Of a stretch of 64,000 bases of DNA, positions 34,301 to 46,250 are shown piece after piece. Each line of letters starts with the position of its first letter. The first letter of the stretch is position 1. Made by a program: the position numbers and the translations under genes. Below the pieces are notes generated by a model that saw nothing but the letters and a program-made list of their open reading frames with translations, did no database searches and was not told the DNA's origin. Source of the DNA: Coccinella septempunctata (lineage: Eukaryota; Arthropoda; Insecta; Coleoptera; Coccinellidae); the NCBI RefSeq assembly GCF_907165205.1, contig NC_058197.1, forward strand, positions 18,065,766 through 18,129,765. Reading direction: 5' to 3'.

Positions 34301-37300
34301 TCACAGTCTAACGACGTATTTCCGACAGGTGGCCGGTAAGCTGGAAATCAGAGTGGTACCAAAGGAGCAGAGCAACGTCAGCAACTTCATAGCCAAGGTG
34401 ATACCAAAATCGCCTCCCGACCTGCAACTGAACGGTCTGAGCAACGGGAACAGGTCGAAAACGGAGAAGACCAAGAGCATCCTGAAGCAGACCAGCAAGG
34501 ACAAGGCCGAGGGAGATCTGCCGAGTCCCAAGACCGAACAGGTGGCCTTCGCGGACAACCCTCACACCGAGGTCAAGAAGAGGGTCAGCCTGGACGATCA
34601 GATCAAGATCGACGTGGGCGTCGACGAAGAACACAGGGTTCCGAACTCCATACTCAAGAAGGACGAGTCCAACTCCAAGTCGGACAGTTGCAAGAGCAAC
34701 AAGTCCAAGAGGGACGAGGTGGACAGCGAGAAACTGCCAAATTCCGCCGGTAAAACACGTTCCAGCGACCTCCGAAGGGACGCTTTGGAAAATCTGCGGA
34801 CGGAGGGGAAGTCGGACTCCAGTTCCAGCATGAAGGAGAAGATCGACCAGAGTTTGAAGAACGTTAGGCAGGCGATAGGGGAGAAGAAGAAGGAAATCGA
34901 GAAAAACGGATTGTTGGAGAAATCCAAATGTTCCCCAGGCGTGGATCTGACGAGTAATCCGAACGTCACTTTCGTGTCTTATACGAACACGATCACCCAA
35001 GATCCGAGGTAGGTTTTTAGGTTAGGTCTTCGTATTACGATCCATTTTCACCAGATTCTTGGAGTTCGAATTGTCTTCTATCTGTAACCTGTAGAATTTT
35101 TCGATAATCATCATCTTGTTCCCAAAGAAAGAGATCCTCAACTATTGTTGCCCCTTCGGTCAGTTTGTGATCAGCCCTTTCTCATCATTTCTTCCAGAGG
35201 CGACAGAATGTGGCCGCTCCAGTCGAGCCCTCGTTACTTGAGTCTCAATTGTTATACAACTCGCGCGCTGCAAGACCTCTGCATTTGAAACTTTGTGGAA
35301 CCATCTGACGTGCATTATTTGTCTTAGATGACGTTGTTGCGTTTGTGCAAGCTGTTTAATGTGTCGCCTGTAGGGCGTCCAACTTTCGCTTCCGTAAAGA
35401 AGCGTTGGGAGGACCGCTGCTTTGTAAACAGCTGTCTTGGTCTTCAGATTGAGGTCGTGATTTTGAAACACTCTGTCCTTCAGCTTCCAGAATGCCCGTG
35501 ATGCCGAATTGATACGGTTGTGTATTTCCGTGTACAGATTAGCCCTAGTATTTATGAAGCTTCCCAAGTATTTGAACTGCTCGACCTGTTCTAGAGTTTC
35601 AACCTCCAGGCTGATATCTGTTGGAAGGCTTTCTGGCGGACAGGATTTTGGTTTTGTCGATATTGAGTCTAAGGCCTAAAGCTTCGTATATATGTTTATA
35701 GGTGTCCAACATCATCTGTAGATCCTCTGAGCTACTAGCGATAAGTTCGCAGTGGTCTGTATATTGAAGTTTCGTGCAAAGATTATAGAGTTAGACCTAA
35801 CCTAACCTAACTCTATAATCTTTGGTTCTGGGTTTTGTTCTGAGGCGCTTCAGGTTAAACAGGCCTCCATCAAATCTGAATCTTCTTTCAACACCTTTTA
35901 CAGGCATACTCATGTCAGCAATGATCGAGATAGACAGAATGGATCACCATGTCACATCCTTGATAGTTTCTTCAAGGTTTATGTCTACTCATCTTTCGAT
36001 TCCAAGTATTTCTGCCTGAAAAACACTCGCCTAACGATAGTTAGGTTAGGTGTTCACTTGGTGTTTGCCCCGTATATTCCAATGCCAGCCCCCTTTTTAA
36101 CTCTGAAGTTTTGGTTAGTTCTCATTCTACCCTTTAACATAGCATCGTGTTAAAATTCTTTAATGCTTAGATTCCCTTAATGGTTCTACGACCACGTTGA
36201 ACAGCACTGATAGATAGGTAATTTAGACAGATACCAAATCTTTACACCCTCACACTTTGACCCCAGTGGCGGCACTCATACTATTTTATTCTTAATCATC
36301 TCAGTAGGGAGAAGAGATCCCTCGCCAACGGCCTGAGCCCTGGCCTGGAAGAACAGTCAGAGTATTTCGACGCCACCGAGAATCCCAAAGAGAAAAGATT
36401 AGAGCCGGACGACGAGGACAGCGGCGTGGACAACGCCAGCCAGATACTCAGGGAGCTATCGGTGAGTACGTCAAACAACAACTTTCAACAGTTTAACAAG
36501 CTGCCTCTGTCACGCACCCAACACACTAACATCACCAACCAGCACCCGAATCACCCATACAACTTGTAATATTTCAGACCAGTCCCGCCCTGGAGGGCGG
36601 CAAACTGTCCAAGATCCCCGTCGCCGTGGGCGCCGGTCAGCGTCTCTCCAAGTGCATGTCTTGGTCGGGCGACCTGACCCCAGGACTCAGGAGGAGGAGG
36701 CAGGGCGAGAAATACGTCACCGATCCCAGTCAGCTGAACTTGAAGTTCAAAAGACACTCGACGGTGGGCGGAGGTCAGTGGTATTTTGGCGTAGAACGGG
36801 TTAGACGCAGAAACTATGCTACAAAGCGTTGTACCCTAGTGGGGCTGTTGCAATGGATTGGCACGTCATATGCTATTTCTCCCTCGAAAAGAAATGGTGT
36901 CCCCCACGGTTCAGTTTCGATTCCATTCCATTCATATCACCATTAGAATGATCCAATGCAATTACTCATGCATGGTATTCATGTATATTGTTTTGAGAGT
37001 TTAAATTTAGTGAAATAACGTTCAGTTGCAGGAACTTCAGTTTAAATATAGTATTTAGGTATTGAAATTCTAATGCACCATTAAATTATAATTGACCTTC
37101 CTGCACCTTGGTGTCAGATAAGCAAACGAATCAAAATTTGAAAGAATCTCTTAACTGGGTGAGTGAAACTGACTTAAGGCGAACTCAATGTTAAGTCTTG
37201 CTTATTTCAGTGATTATTATCATAGTATCAGCTAAAGAAATCAGGCCCGTTTGCACCAATCCCCCTTAAAAGGAGTACTTAACTAAGCCTCATTTAAAGT

Positions 37301-38854
37301 TAATGGACGCTTAATTTTATTCCCAGTTGCACGACTGTGGCTTAACATAATCTTAAGTAAGGGGCCCTTAAGTTTTTATACCAAGTGATATTTCAGTTTT
37401 TTATTTTGGTGCAACTTCATCCTAGTCCAATAAAGCCATTTCATTGGTTGGCCGGTTGCGGATGATCGTTGTCGTTTCATTAACCTAACTTTATTGTCCT
37501 GTCAGTCAGTTTCAAGTAAATTATAATATTATCAAAGAGTAACAACTTTTTGTTGTTGAATTAGCATTAATATTGATAATGATAATGATTGTCAAATAAA
37601 AGGTACCTAAGTTTATATGAGGACAACACTTTCTTTGTAAGGTCTTGTGTGAATTTGTTTCACTAATGTTGAAGAGCAACGTGAAGAAAATGTCCTTATT
37701 GCCCTTGTTAGTACGAATACAGTGAATGATTGCCAAGCAAGTGGTGGTAATTTACGAAGGGCACTCAACTTCTCAACAGAAGAAAAGAGTTTTTTGCTAA
37801 CTATAGTATGATTTGTGACACCAAATTGAAAATTAAAAAAGACTGATGGCATTACAATGAAGGCAAAAGAAAATGCTTGGTATTCATCGATGAATTCATT
37901 CAATTTTCAAAATCCATCAAGAATGGGAAGTTCTGCAGCCAGTTCAACAAATTATTCTGGGTTAGAATCCTGCCCTTAAATACCTAAGTGGTCATTACAG
38001 GAGCGCTTAAATTTAAGGCGAGCTTTAGCCATTTAAATGTCACTTAACAGTTGGTGCAACGTAATTTAAGTTAAGGGTTCATTTTAAGGGACACTTAACA
38101 CTAAGTGCGTTTGGTGCAAACGGGTCTAAGAGAAATAAGTGAGCCTTAACGTTAATCCTGCCTTAAATAAGTCATAAGTGGCTCAAATTGTGATTCAACT
38201 TTTAGTGGTATATCGTAACAGTAGAAGTAGTTGGGTAGGCACAGCATTCCTCAAAAATAGTGGATTGCAAACTATTTGTAAGCCCAATCTTGTTGTGATT
38301 CTCAGGAAGGGATTTTTTTTCAAATTTGAGTCGTACTTATGGATTATATATGTATCTAGTCAAGAACCCAGCCAGAAGCGAACTAGAAGTTCCTGTTATA
38401 TCAATTTTCCGTTTCACACATGGTTGACATATTGTATTTCAATCTATTCATTATCAAATGAACAATTAGCTGTCTATCCTTCCTTATAACACTTTCTTTA
38501 GTATCCAATCCCTCCGGTTTACCGAAGGCGACTACCATCTCATTTCCAGGGCTGGCCAAATAGTAAAATGCGTTGAAAGGATGAGTGTTGATGACTGTGG
38601 AATGGGTATAAAAAACGCTGCACAAAATAGTATTATGGTCCGCTTCTGATACAGAAATTATAAACAACTTATAATTAAACCCTTCCTCTTCGTCTCCAGG
38701 GCTTAGATCTAGAGGTATTCCAACTTGCCTCATAGGTGGCGGCACAGAGAGTTCCCCTGACACATCAGAAGGACCACCGCCACCCCCACCACCGGAGGGC
38801 AGTCCACCGCCCGAAAGTCAGGTTAGGTGCAGAAGATACAGACCCTTAACTTAG
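25374..38854 (+). CDS. TTBK: Tau-tubulin kinase (Asator/TTBK1-2 homologue)
   Basis: A CK1-group serine/threonine kinase that phosphorylates tau and tubulin in other animals; TTBK2 also starts cilium assembly, and Drosophila Asator works with the spindle matrix. Exons: 25374-25488, 28538-28707, 30457-30652, 30708-30879, 30933-31150, 32164-32376, 32429-32983, 33041-33284, 33999-34276, 34329-35008, 36305-36461, 36578-36773, 38700-38854. All phases agree. From ATG 25435 this gives about 1095 residues. Visible: glycine loop IGGGGFGE (23-30), Lys46, HRDIKP with Asp137, DFG 159-161, and the TTBK-typical GFRGTVRYASINAH. The long tail is polar, with an SKIP string (SxIP type, microtubule-end binding) in exon 12 and a proline run at the end. 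Exon 1 is open upstream of the ATG (PKKLSWEG...), so the true start may lie in an earlier exon. The last exon's stop (38852-38854) is tentative. Confidence 0.93.
25750..27760. repeat. Intronic satellite with higher-order repeat (about five monomers per ~520 bp)
   Basis: About nineteen copies of a core of the type GATCATTGTTCATTTTATAA followed by AATGATC are spaced roughly 80-150 bp apart. Five monomer variants repeat in the same order, so a larger unit recurs: ACTTTCCATATGTGAGAAAA is found at 26237, 26747 and 27282, giving periods of 510 and 535 bp. The core is itself partly palindromic (GATCATT...AATGATC). It fills most of TTBK intron 1 (25489-28537). Confidence 0.85.
27900..28537 (+). other. 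Rest of TTBK intron 1, no feature recognised
   Basis: Minus-strand ORFs of 105 and 107 codons (27938-28255 and 28376-28699) are present. The second is antisense to kinase exon 2, and the first has no recognisable features. Confidence 0.5.
28945..29145 (-). pseudogene. Degenerate Myb/SANT (zeste-like) fragment in element copy 1
   Basis: On the minus strand the frame contains FSTEE-SLLLTIV, then KKTDGIT, AKEKAW and NFQNPSKMG, the order seen in Myb/SANT-like DNA-binding domains of Harbinger elements. In-frame stops interrupt it. It corresponds to the fragment at 37743-37961. Confidence 0.6.
29349..30168. mobile_element. Tandem array (three units, ~276 bp) of a small TIR element
   Basis: Units start near 29349, 29624 and 29900. 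Each unit begins GGGTACTCTAACGATTTG and ends with the inverse of that sequence (CAAATCGTTAGAATTCC). Inverted similarity reaches about 60 bp inward through CGTGGGGCACACAA. Internal junctions carry a TTATTATAATAATA linker. The whole array is flanked by TATA and sits inside copy 1 of the PIF/Harbinger-like element, while copy 2 lacks it. No coding capacity. The 67-codon ORFs found in two units simply repeat with the array. Confidence 0.85.
31190..32105 (+). mobile_element. Broken mariner transposon in TTBK intron 5
   Basis: A mariner-family DD34D transposase is recognisable from its three catalytic regions: TMDETWVHFYDPE (near 31470), FLQDNAPAHK (near 31750) and HPPYSPDLTPSDYH (near 31830). The second and third aspartates are separated by 34 residues. 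The copy is dead. The N-terminal part is truncated, there is an internal deletion after about 31320, a TAG replaces the usual Trp near 31606, and the C-terminal part is frameshifted after about 31893. The element ends are not clear. Confidence 0.9.
32562..32663 (+). other. TTBK: Possible 102-nt in-frame optional intron in TTBK exon 7
   Basis: The donor CAAG|GTAACG at 32562 and a polypyrimidine acceptor CCGCTTCTTTCAG ending at 32663 would remove exactly 34 codons and rejoin in frame (…LQ-APRRR). The stretch is also open when retained. Confidence 0.45.
33285..33998 (+). other. TTBK intron 8, no feature recognised
   Basis: A 714-bp AT-rich intron between GTAAGA and TTTTCCAG. Confidence 0.7.
35160..35780 (-). 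mobile_element. RTE/CR1-like LINE remnant (reverse transcriptase 3' part) in TTBK intron 10
   Basis: The minus-strand frame encodes the C-terminal reverse transcriptase region (GSFINTRANLYTEIHNRINS, TLLYGSESWTPYRRHIKQL, QRHLRQIMHVRWF). It matches the remnant at 62150-63290 at most positions. Upstream the frame is broken but still recognisable (KHIYEALGLRLNIDKTK). It is 5' truncated, with the junction next to the hairpin at 35781-35820. The LINE clade is uncertain. Confidence 0.85.
35781..35820. repeat. Hairpin with CCTAA-repeat loop at the LINE junction
   Basis: The 14-bp arms GATTATAGAGTTAG and CTAACTCTATAATC are perfect inverted copies. The centre reads ACCTAACCTAAC, so together with the right arm there are about three CCTAA units. 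Confidence 0.8.
37019..37113. mobile_element. Diverged relative of the 134-bp MITE
   Basis: The left end carries CAGTTGCAGGAAC, and the right end carries CCTTCCTGCACCTTGG as an imperfect inverse. TAA precedes the left end, but the right flank does not clearly repeat it. Confidence 0.45.
37244..38126 (+). mobile_element. PIF/Harbinger-like element, copy 2 (empty of the TIR array)
   Basis: The left end is GGCCCGTTTGCACCAATC, and the right end is the inverse of GACCCGTTTGCACCAAAC followed by TAA. It matches copy 1 (28754-30432) in reverse orientation along its length, but lacks the ~0.8 kb TIR array. At the corresponding site it reads GATAATATTATAATTTACTTG. It lies in the last TTBK intron (36774-38699). 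Confidence 0.75.
37743..37961 (+). pseudogene. Degenerate Myb/SANT (zeste-like) fragment in element copy 2
   Basis: The plus-strand frame reads FSTEEKSFLLTIV, then a stop, FVTPN, a second stop, KTDGITMKAKENAWYSS and QNPSRMG. The pattern matches Myb/SANT-like domains of Harbinger accessory proteins, with two in-frame stops. Confidence 0.6.
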
Positions 38855-40545
38855 TGAACCACACATCGGAGACACGTTCTATATCACCCGCTCTAGATGG
38901 GATCTGCTGATAAATCGGAGCATCGCCCATAAGGCAGAAACGCGATATTAGTAATGAAGTTAAGAGACAAAATGGTCGGGGAATGTGGATTTCGATGAAG
39001 GGACGAATAAAAAACACAAAATAGTTTTTAACGTAGCGAACCATCGCTTGGCTACCCCCCGAACAAAACCCACATTTTCCACTGTAACCATAACCCTACT
39101 TTTTATCAGTTTGACACAAGTTTGTTGAACGACTTGAAGATTGTACCATTCTATGAAATGGTGGCGGCTGCCAGACTCTTTTTCTATATTGTTGTAAATT
39201 TATTGAGATAAAAGCCCCCCAACTCCCATTTTTAAACGCAGTTGAAATCTATTTTGCACATTTGATTGTGATCATCGTATATTTAAATATAAATCGAACA
39301 ACGTCAAGTTAGGATCGGTAAAGCATCAGGAGATCTTTTGGACGAGGCTATTCGTTGCTTGTTGAACAATTTCAGCTTCTCAGAATCGAAACCATGACGC
39401 CTGGTCGAAAAAAAATCTCGAATATCGTTGAAAAACTTGTCATGGTGTTGGTTTTGACGGATTCATTTGCCCAATTCGAAAATTGACTCTTTCGTTGCTT
39501 GCTTGCCAGATTGTTATACATGTGACACGAATACTTCTTAAAAAATTATATATCTAACAAAATGTTGAGCTGTGATTTGGATATTAGTACTTACCGAATG
39601 AAGATCGAATTGCTATCTCAATGGAAGCTCTCTTTTACATGTTTATCATAGGGAATAGTTCAGAAATTATCATATTGACGAAAAATTGAGAACAATCGTT
39701 GGATGCTGTTAGAATTGAGTTAAATCCATACACAGATTGGTCCAGTTATTGTCCACGAGACATTTTGTTGATTCAAACCCTAAATTCTACACGTGGGCAA
39801 AAATTAGACCCGTCTTCACGCGAAAATAATGGATTTTTTTCTTTGAGTAAGCTTTGCTGCAACACTGACCAATAAAAGACATTCAAAAGATATAACCTGA
39901 AAATTTCATGTTCATGTCATACTTCAGGCTATTTTTCTTGAGTGAAATTGTAAAGTATAATTCTCTTATTATTCAAATATGTTCGAATGTACGACAGGAA
40001 GTTGAAAGTGTCTATTTTTTTACCGAATTTAAGATTTATCTGCATCATTTTAAGTCATAAAAATCGGCTTGTACTTTATGAAGATGATTTTAATTGAATA
40101 TTGTGAAATAAAGAAATTGTTATACTCTTACTATAGTTCTCATCTGTCTGAGAAATATTGAAAATGCAAAAAAATTTTATTGGCTGCTGATTCTCGAATG
40201 GTTTTACCCTATAGATTGAATTTTAATGTTTTGTCTCGTTTGATGTAATATATTCATATGATGATGAATCCAATACGCTGATCTAGTCAAGATACTATTA
40301 TTTTTACTACTGTAGATACTTAAATCTAGTCAAACAAAAAAATTTTAAATTAGAGATCGAAAAATACAAATATTACTTAATATTACGTATAATAATAAAT
40401 GCGGGATAAATATGCTGATATTATTATTGTTAATTATTTTTAGACTGCATCATTATTGACAATGATTTGTTTCACGTTTTTATTTTTGTTTCGAATATCT
40501 GTATTTGTAATATATAATAAAAGTTTACTTGATTACTGCCGACGT
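38855..40545 (+). other. Possible long TTBK 3' UTR
   Basis: No coding exon is seen. A good polyadenylation signal AATAAA is at 40516-40521, and earlier A-rich signals such as AATAAA near 39007 also occur. The true 3' end cannot be set from sequence alone. Confidence 0.4.
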
Positions 40546-42064
40546 TTTATTTTGAACGGAGAAATAAGCAAATATACATACTTCCTGTATGTAATTAAAT
40601 TGAAATTTTCAATATAAAATGAAATTTGCTAGTATTCATGCAAGAAAGTAAGAATATTACACATTTTCTCTCAAATTAGATTGAAATCCATAACGCTTCG
40701 TAGTCTGTTACCAATAAAACCTAATATAAAGTGCGTTTCTTCCCTTGAACTTTTCTTTTTAGTCCCTTTTGACTGACCTCCAGAATTCCTATACATCATA
40801 ATCGTCAGTTGATTAAATTGAAGATGAATAACAATAGTAAAGCCGCTCTCATTGAGCAAATAAAAGGATCAATTCATGATTCAACATTTAGAGCTCATCT
40901 CCTGTTAAATAAAGTAACCTATTTTAAAAACAAAATATATATTCATCTCATATTTCACCTACTGCAAAATGAATGAAAGCGAGAGTGTTATTTTTAAATC
41001 GGAAGACTGTAGAAACCTTGACTTTGCTCATTTTATAGCTCATGATATCCGAGCAGCTTCCCATTAAACGTTTTAATAATTATGTTTGCCGAATTTTCGA
41101 AGTATCCAACTGAGCCTTATCATGTGTTTACGAATCAACTGGTAAAGTAAATCAAAGTGTGCTGAATTGTTTTGCAATTTATGAAAATGTTATGAGTTCG
41201 AGAAGCTCTTGATAGTGATACGAAAAATTGGAAATATGGACAGCAGTCGAATTTGCAAGGTGAGTTGCAAAGTATCCAGTTTTTGAAACAGAGAAAATAA
41301 AGTAAAAGTTCCGGAGAAAATTGAAAAATAAAATCAGCTTAAAGCAGGTCAGACTAAAACACATTTTATTGATTTTTCTGATGTTGCAGTCAGGTGCTAT
41401 CGAAAGTTCTTTCTTCAACAAAAAATGCTGAAGAATTATTCACCAATTAAATGATAATTTAATTCACGTGTATATAATTAATCCATAATTTCGAAAACCT
41501 GTTTATTAACCAGTGGTATACCTGGAAAAAATCAAATATCTATTTCAAAATAAAGTTTTTCATAGATTTGAAGAATAAATTTTTTGAATACACCTAAGAC
41601 TTGACCTGCTTTCAATATAAATGAGTTCACATGAAAAGTTTTCAAATATTCATTCAAATAACCCTGACGAGGGGAGAGGAAGTTCATTTCCTAAGCACGC
41701 CACTGGGTTGATCCCTGAAAGGGGTACATGATGCGATGATACCATCATCATTTCACTCATTCCTAACAAGTCCAACAACAATATCGGTCATTCTACCATA
41801 TTTATCACTGATTATTATAAGCACAATTGTCCAGTTCTGAATATTTTTGTGTATGTCTTTAAATAACTATGAAACCTCAAGGTTCGTGTGAAGAAGTGAC
41901 GAAAAATGTGGTCGATTGTTGAAGATTGTTGGAGGGAGGTAATCATTCTTATAAAGGTCTACACACATTAAAGGATAAGTAACCTATGGTGGGGCTTGTC
42001 TTTAGAAATTAAGATATGAGCAAATCCCTTTTCAGTAATTCGAATATTTTGTTAGGTGCAAAAA
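40546..42064. other. No gene seen; includes the acid phosphatase upstream region
   Basis: AT-rich sequence. Minus-strand ORFs at 40671-40859 and 41179-41421 have no recognisable features. No promoter motif for the acid phosphatase could be fixed. Confidence 0.5.
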
Positions 42065-43837
42065 ATGAAAGTGGTACTAGGAAGTGTGGTGCTTTTGGCG
42101 GCCGTCTTGTGCGCTGTTTTGGCCGCTGTGAACCCAGGAACAGACGATAAGAAGCAACTTCTTCTGGTACATGTTGTAAGTATAATCATTTTTCGAAAAG
42201 TACCATAGATTGAAAGGCAAAACTTGGTGAAGATTCACGAGAAAAATCAACCGATAAAACTGTACTGTAATAGACCTTCTTAATCATATAATGTGTCTTT
42301 AGATCATGAGACATGGAGCAAGAACACCGGCTTCTACATATCCAAAAGATCCCTACATAAACGAAACCTTCTACCCCTTTGGTTGGGGGCAACTCACTAA
42401 CGTAAGTAAGACCTAGACAAACAAATATTCGTCTACAACTGAATATTTTGCAGAGAGGTAAAATGGACCTTTACGAAACCGGAAAATATCTGAGGGAACG
42501 CTACAATTCTTTTTTGGGTGAGCGATACACCCCAAACGTCTTCTATACCCAATCTACAGACGTCGATAGGACGAAAGCGAGCATGCAAGTGGTTAACGCC
42601 GGACTGTGGCCTCCCAAAGGGGACCAAATTTGGGGACCTATTCCCTGGCAACCCATACCAGTCCACTCCGAACCTCTAGACGAAGATATGGTGAGAAACT
42701 CTCACATCATGACTCCTAACCATACCATTAACTTCATTTTTCCTAGTTACTTCTAGTGAGGAAACCCTGCGCCCAATATTCCCTGGAGATGGAGAAGGCC
42801 AAGGAGTTACCAGAGGTCAAGAAGAAGTTAGAAGAGTTCCGACCTTTATTCCAGTCAGTTTCCAAACATACCGGTGCTAAAATGGAAGATTTCGCTGACG
42901 CAGAAGACATTTACAGCACCCTTGTTGCAGAAGTAAGTCTAAATGATCAACTTTGACCAGTGACCTCACAATAACTGTGTAATTCTCGTAGAAAAGTTAC
43001 AATCTCTCCTTGCCAGAGTGGACGAAGGAGTTTTTTCCCGAACCATTGGAAAAACCGACCATCTTCTTTTACGTCTTCAACTCTTACACCGAAAAGATGA
43101 AGAGACTGAAGGGAGGTTAGTTACTTCCAATGGAATAACCTAAGATATTATTAACAGTCTCTTGTTGAACCTTCAAGGTGTCCTTCTGCATAAGCTGATC
43201 GAAGACTGGAAGGCCAAATCTAGAGGAACCCTAGAGCCACAAGAGAGAAAGGCTTTCCTATACGGAGGACACGATTCTACCATCGCCAACCTTCTCAGCG
43301 CCCTCAACGTCTGGGACCCACAAATACCTGCGTACGGTATCACGATCATGTTGGAAATGTCCAGGGATATCAGCTCTGGAGAAATAGGAATAGAGGTTAG
43401 AAATTCATAACTGATTTCTGAGAAATGAGACTTAAGAAATTGACCAATCCAATTGTACAGGTCTTACTTGTCAGGAACTCACCATAAAGGTCCTTGAATG
43501 TATATTTAGTACAATAATACAGCTTCAGCTACTTTATGAGATTTGTTTGGGTGACTCGTGAAGCCTTTATACCTAACGCCACCTCTTGTAGAGAACCCGA
43601 ACTAATTCCTCCTACCAATATAACCTTAAAATTCACCTTACATTTCTTCTTCGCCAGATTTACCTGAGAAATACCACAGACTCGTCACCTCATCTGCTGA
43701 AAGTACCAGGATGCCAGACTTTCTGTCCATTGGACAAGCTGATAGATCTGACGAAACCAGTGATCCCTCAGAACTGGCAGGAAGAGTGTAAATCTGACGA
43801 TCCAAATTACACTCCCCCACCACCGAGCGGTCCGTGA
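42065..43837 (+). CDS. Histidine acid phosphatase (prostatic/lysosomal type), secreted
   Basis: A branch-2 histidine phosphatase that hydrolyses phosphate monoesters at acid pH through a phospho-histidine intermediate. Exons: 42065-42175, 42303-42401, 42454-42690, 42747-42932, 42992-43115, 43178-43395 and 43658-43837. Phases agree and give 384 residues, close to the usual family length. Visible: an N-terminal signal peptide (about residues 1-20, LLAAVLCAVLAAV), the RHGxRxP signature as RHGARTP (residues 40-46), the catalytic His-Asp pair in YGGHDSTIANLL (284-285), and late cysteines (GCQTFCP...EECK) that normally form disulphides. The C-terminus is proline-rich (YTPPPPSGP). No membrane anchor is seen, so a secreted or lumenal enzyme is likely. 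AATAAA follows at 43850 and 43956. Insects usually carry several paralogues; which one this is cannot be told. Confidence 0.96.
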
Positions 43838-46250
43838 AGTTTCTTGCGAAATAAATCCAAAAAATTATAATTATATATAATGGAGAAGTTGAAATTTCAT
43901 CGAAAAATTATGTGACTGAGATGTTGCATAACTTTTGGGAGTTGTATATTTTTGAAATAAATGGTTTTTATAATTTTTCATATATTTTACAAATAGGTTT
44001 TTGATTTCCCGAGACACTTCCTCAATATTTCCTCCTGTGCTTTGAAATTTTTATGTTCTATTGAATATAAACTCACTACCATCTTTACATTCGAACTTAT
44101 TGTACCAGATCAAAAATTAATAAAGAAAAGTAACACTCTTGAAGGCCAATTCGAAGGTATATATTGAAATTCTTAAAAAAGTCACATTGCAATAGCGAAG
44201 ACTCATTCTCGTGTTTCTAGCGATCCCATAAAATTCCCAACGAGCGGAGAAGTAAACATTCTACCCAGTTCATTCATACCCGAGTCAATAATCGATAAGG
44301 ACCTTTTACAACACAATGGTGAAGCAGGACAGGTGACTAGTACAATAGGCACCAGGTACCTAGGTAACCCCCTACATAAAACACGGTGTCATTTCAATCA
44401 AATGAAACTGGAATAAAATAGAACCGGAATTCTTTCTGTTGCTCCCTTTTCCTTAAGCCAAATCGCACACAGAACTGTATTTATTGTCTCCGGGATAACC
44501 CAGCAATAGAACATGCTACCGACTTAAGTCGCACATGCGCTCGACTCAAGAAAGCACCAGCTGATGGATAACAGACCAAGTGCCAATGTGCATGAGGGAA
44601 GGCAAGAACCAGACTTGCAAAGCCAGTCTTTGGTGGGTTTCTTCAGACAGTCTCGGAACTGCCACAGATTGAGTCACACGTCTAACCAATTTTGGCAAGA
44701 TACAGACACATTTATGCGCCGTTTTAGTTCATGCGGTATTTTCTAGTGTCGTTCTGTAAACTTGTGATGATAAGTTTTTTTCCTCAAGGGATGTGTATAA
44801 AATGACGTGACTTTCTGGTGTTGTACCTACATATGGTTATGTATTGAGTTTTACGCTGGGTTTAGAGCACATACCGGCTAATTTTGAGGTAGGATATGAT
44901 GAGATGAGTTTTTATCAACTGTGTTGGTGTTATGTTTTGAAAAAGCTCGAAAACCTGAGATTTCACCAACAATAATTATAGATAATTAGGAAAAATCCTC
45001 CCAATTTCATGTACTGTGACGAAAAATACAGATTTATTTAGTAGAAACAGATGGGGTATTGTAAATTTAATTTTTTGGAACCACGTTCGCAAGAATAAAA
45101 TAAAATATCAGCACAATGGAATAAGAAATTTATAAACTCAAGAAAAAAAGAAAAGAATCATACCACAAGACAAGAATTTCACATTGCATGAAATAAAAAA
45201 GAACCAATAAGACCAGAAAAATCACACGATGTCCCTGACAATGACATATAACAATCTACCTGATGAAAAATGTCTTTCGATAACAGTTCTACAATATCAA
45301 TGCTTTCCCACATAGAATGAGACATTTCTTAGACCAGGAAGAAGTAAATTCATTCAAAACTTCGACACACATCACAAACGTTCTTATATTTTGAATTTTT
45401 TTTCGAAATATCGAATCCCACCACAACTAGACCCACCAATTATTGATAATAAACACATTCTCAACAGGAAGCGGAAATACGGTATACCGTTGCAAGAGAT
45501 CTCAGCAAATAGACTCTGCCGTTCATACCTGGCATTATTTTAATAACGTTCATTAAAAAAAAAGCGCCACATAACGGATCACGATCGAAAGTAAGAGTTG
45601 ACATTTAGCCATTGTGTGAAAACAAACCGTACAGGTCTATAGGTCATCTTAGCGAATCCACAGAAGTGTGGCAACGTTACTTCGAGGTCGATGGTATGAA
45701 TCATCCTCGAGGACTTTTTGGGAAATACCAAAATCCAGTTACCTCATTCGAGACAGGAATATCAACGTTTTTGTCACGGAGTATAACCAAAGACGTACAC
45801 GTACACCACTGGACTCTGAAGAACAGAACAGGGATGTTGCATGTTGTTTTCAACTCGATTCGAGAAAGCTCCATCCACAAGGGTTCTCTCATTCGACTAT
45901 CAACATTCCAGTATAAATGGGATCTTTCACAAAAATAATATTTCCCGGAGAATTAGAAATCACACGTGGTTCATTAATTGTAATGGGGATTCTCTATTGT
46001 TATTGAACCATCCAATTATCTCTAATGGCCTGACATTTCGCTTATAATAACGCTTTTGGCAGATGGTAACAATGGTTTCTCATCTATTTATTTACGGTAT
46101 TATATCGGCTTATCTATTCGTATTACTGTGGATAGTGAAAATTACCGGATTATCGAGAGATGATTTCGATGAAGATTTCTGGTCAAATTGCTTGTACAAG
46201 ATCTCTTGATGTGATAAAAGTTGTTATTTATATAACTGCATGGCATTATA
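43838..46250. other. No gene seen beyond the acid phosphatase 3' UTR
   Basis: The first ~120 bp hold two AATAAA signals. Overlapping ORFs at 45612-45938, 45668-45916 and 45841-46047 have no recognisable family features. Confidence 0.5.

Noticed and set aside
34308..35000. 230-codon minus ORF opposite TTBK exon 10
   Set aside because: Antisense shadow; the plus frame agrees in phase with the neighbouring TTBK exons.
35795..35815. Interstitial telomere repeat
   Set aside because: Only about three CCTAA units, part of a short hairpin; too short to claim a telomeric remnant.
45612..45938. 108-codon plus ORF
   Set aside because: No family features, overlapped by ORFs in other frames, and no splice context.
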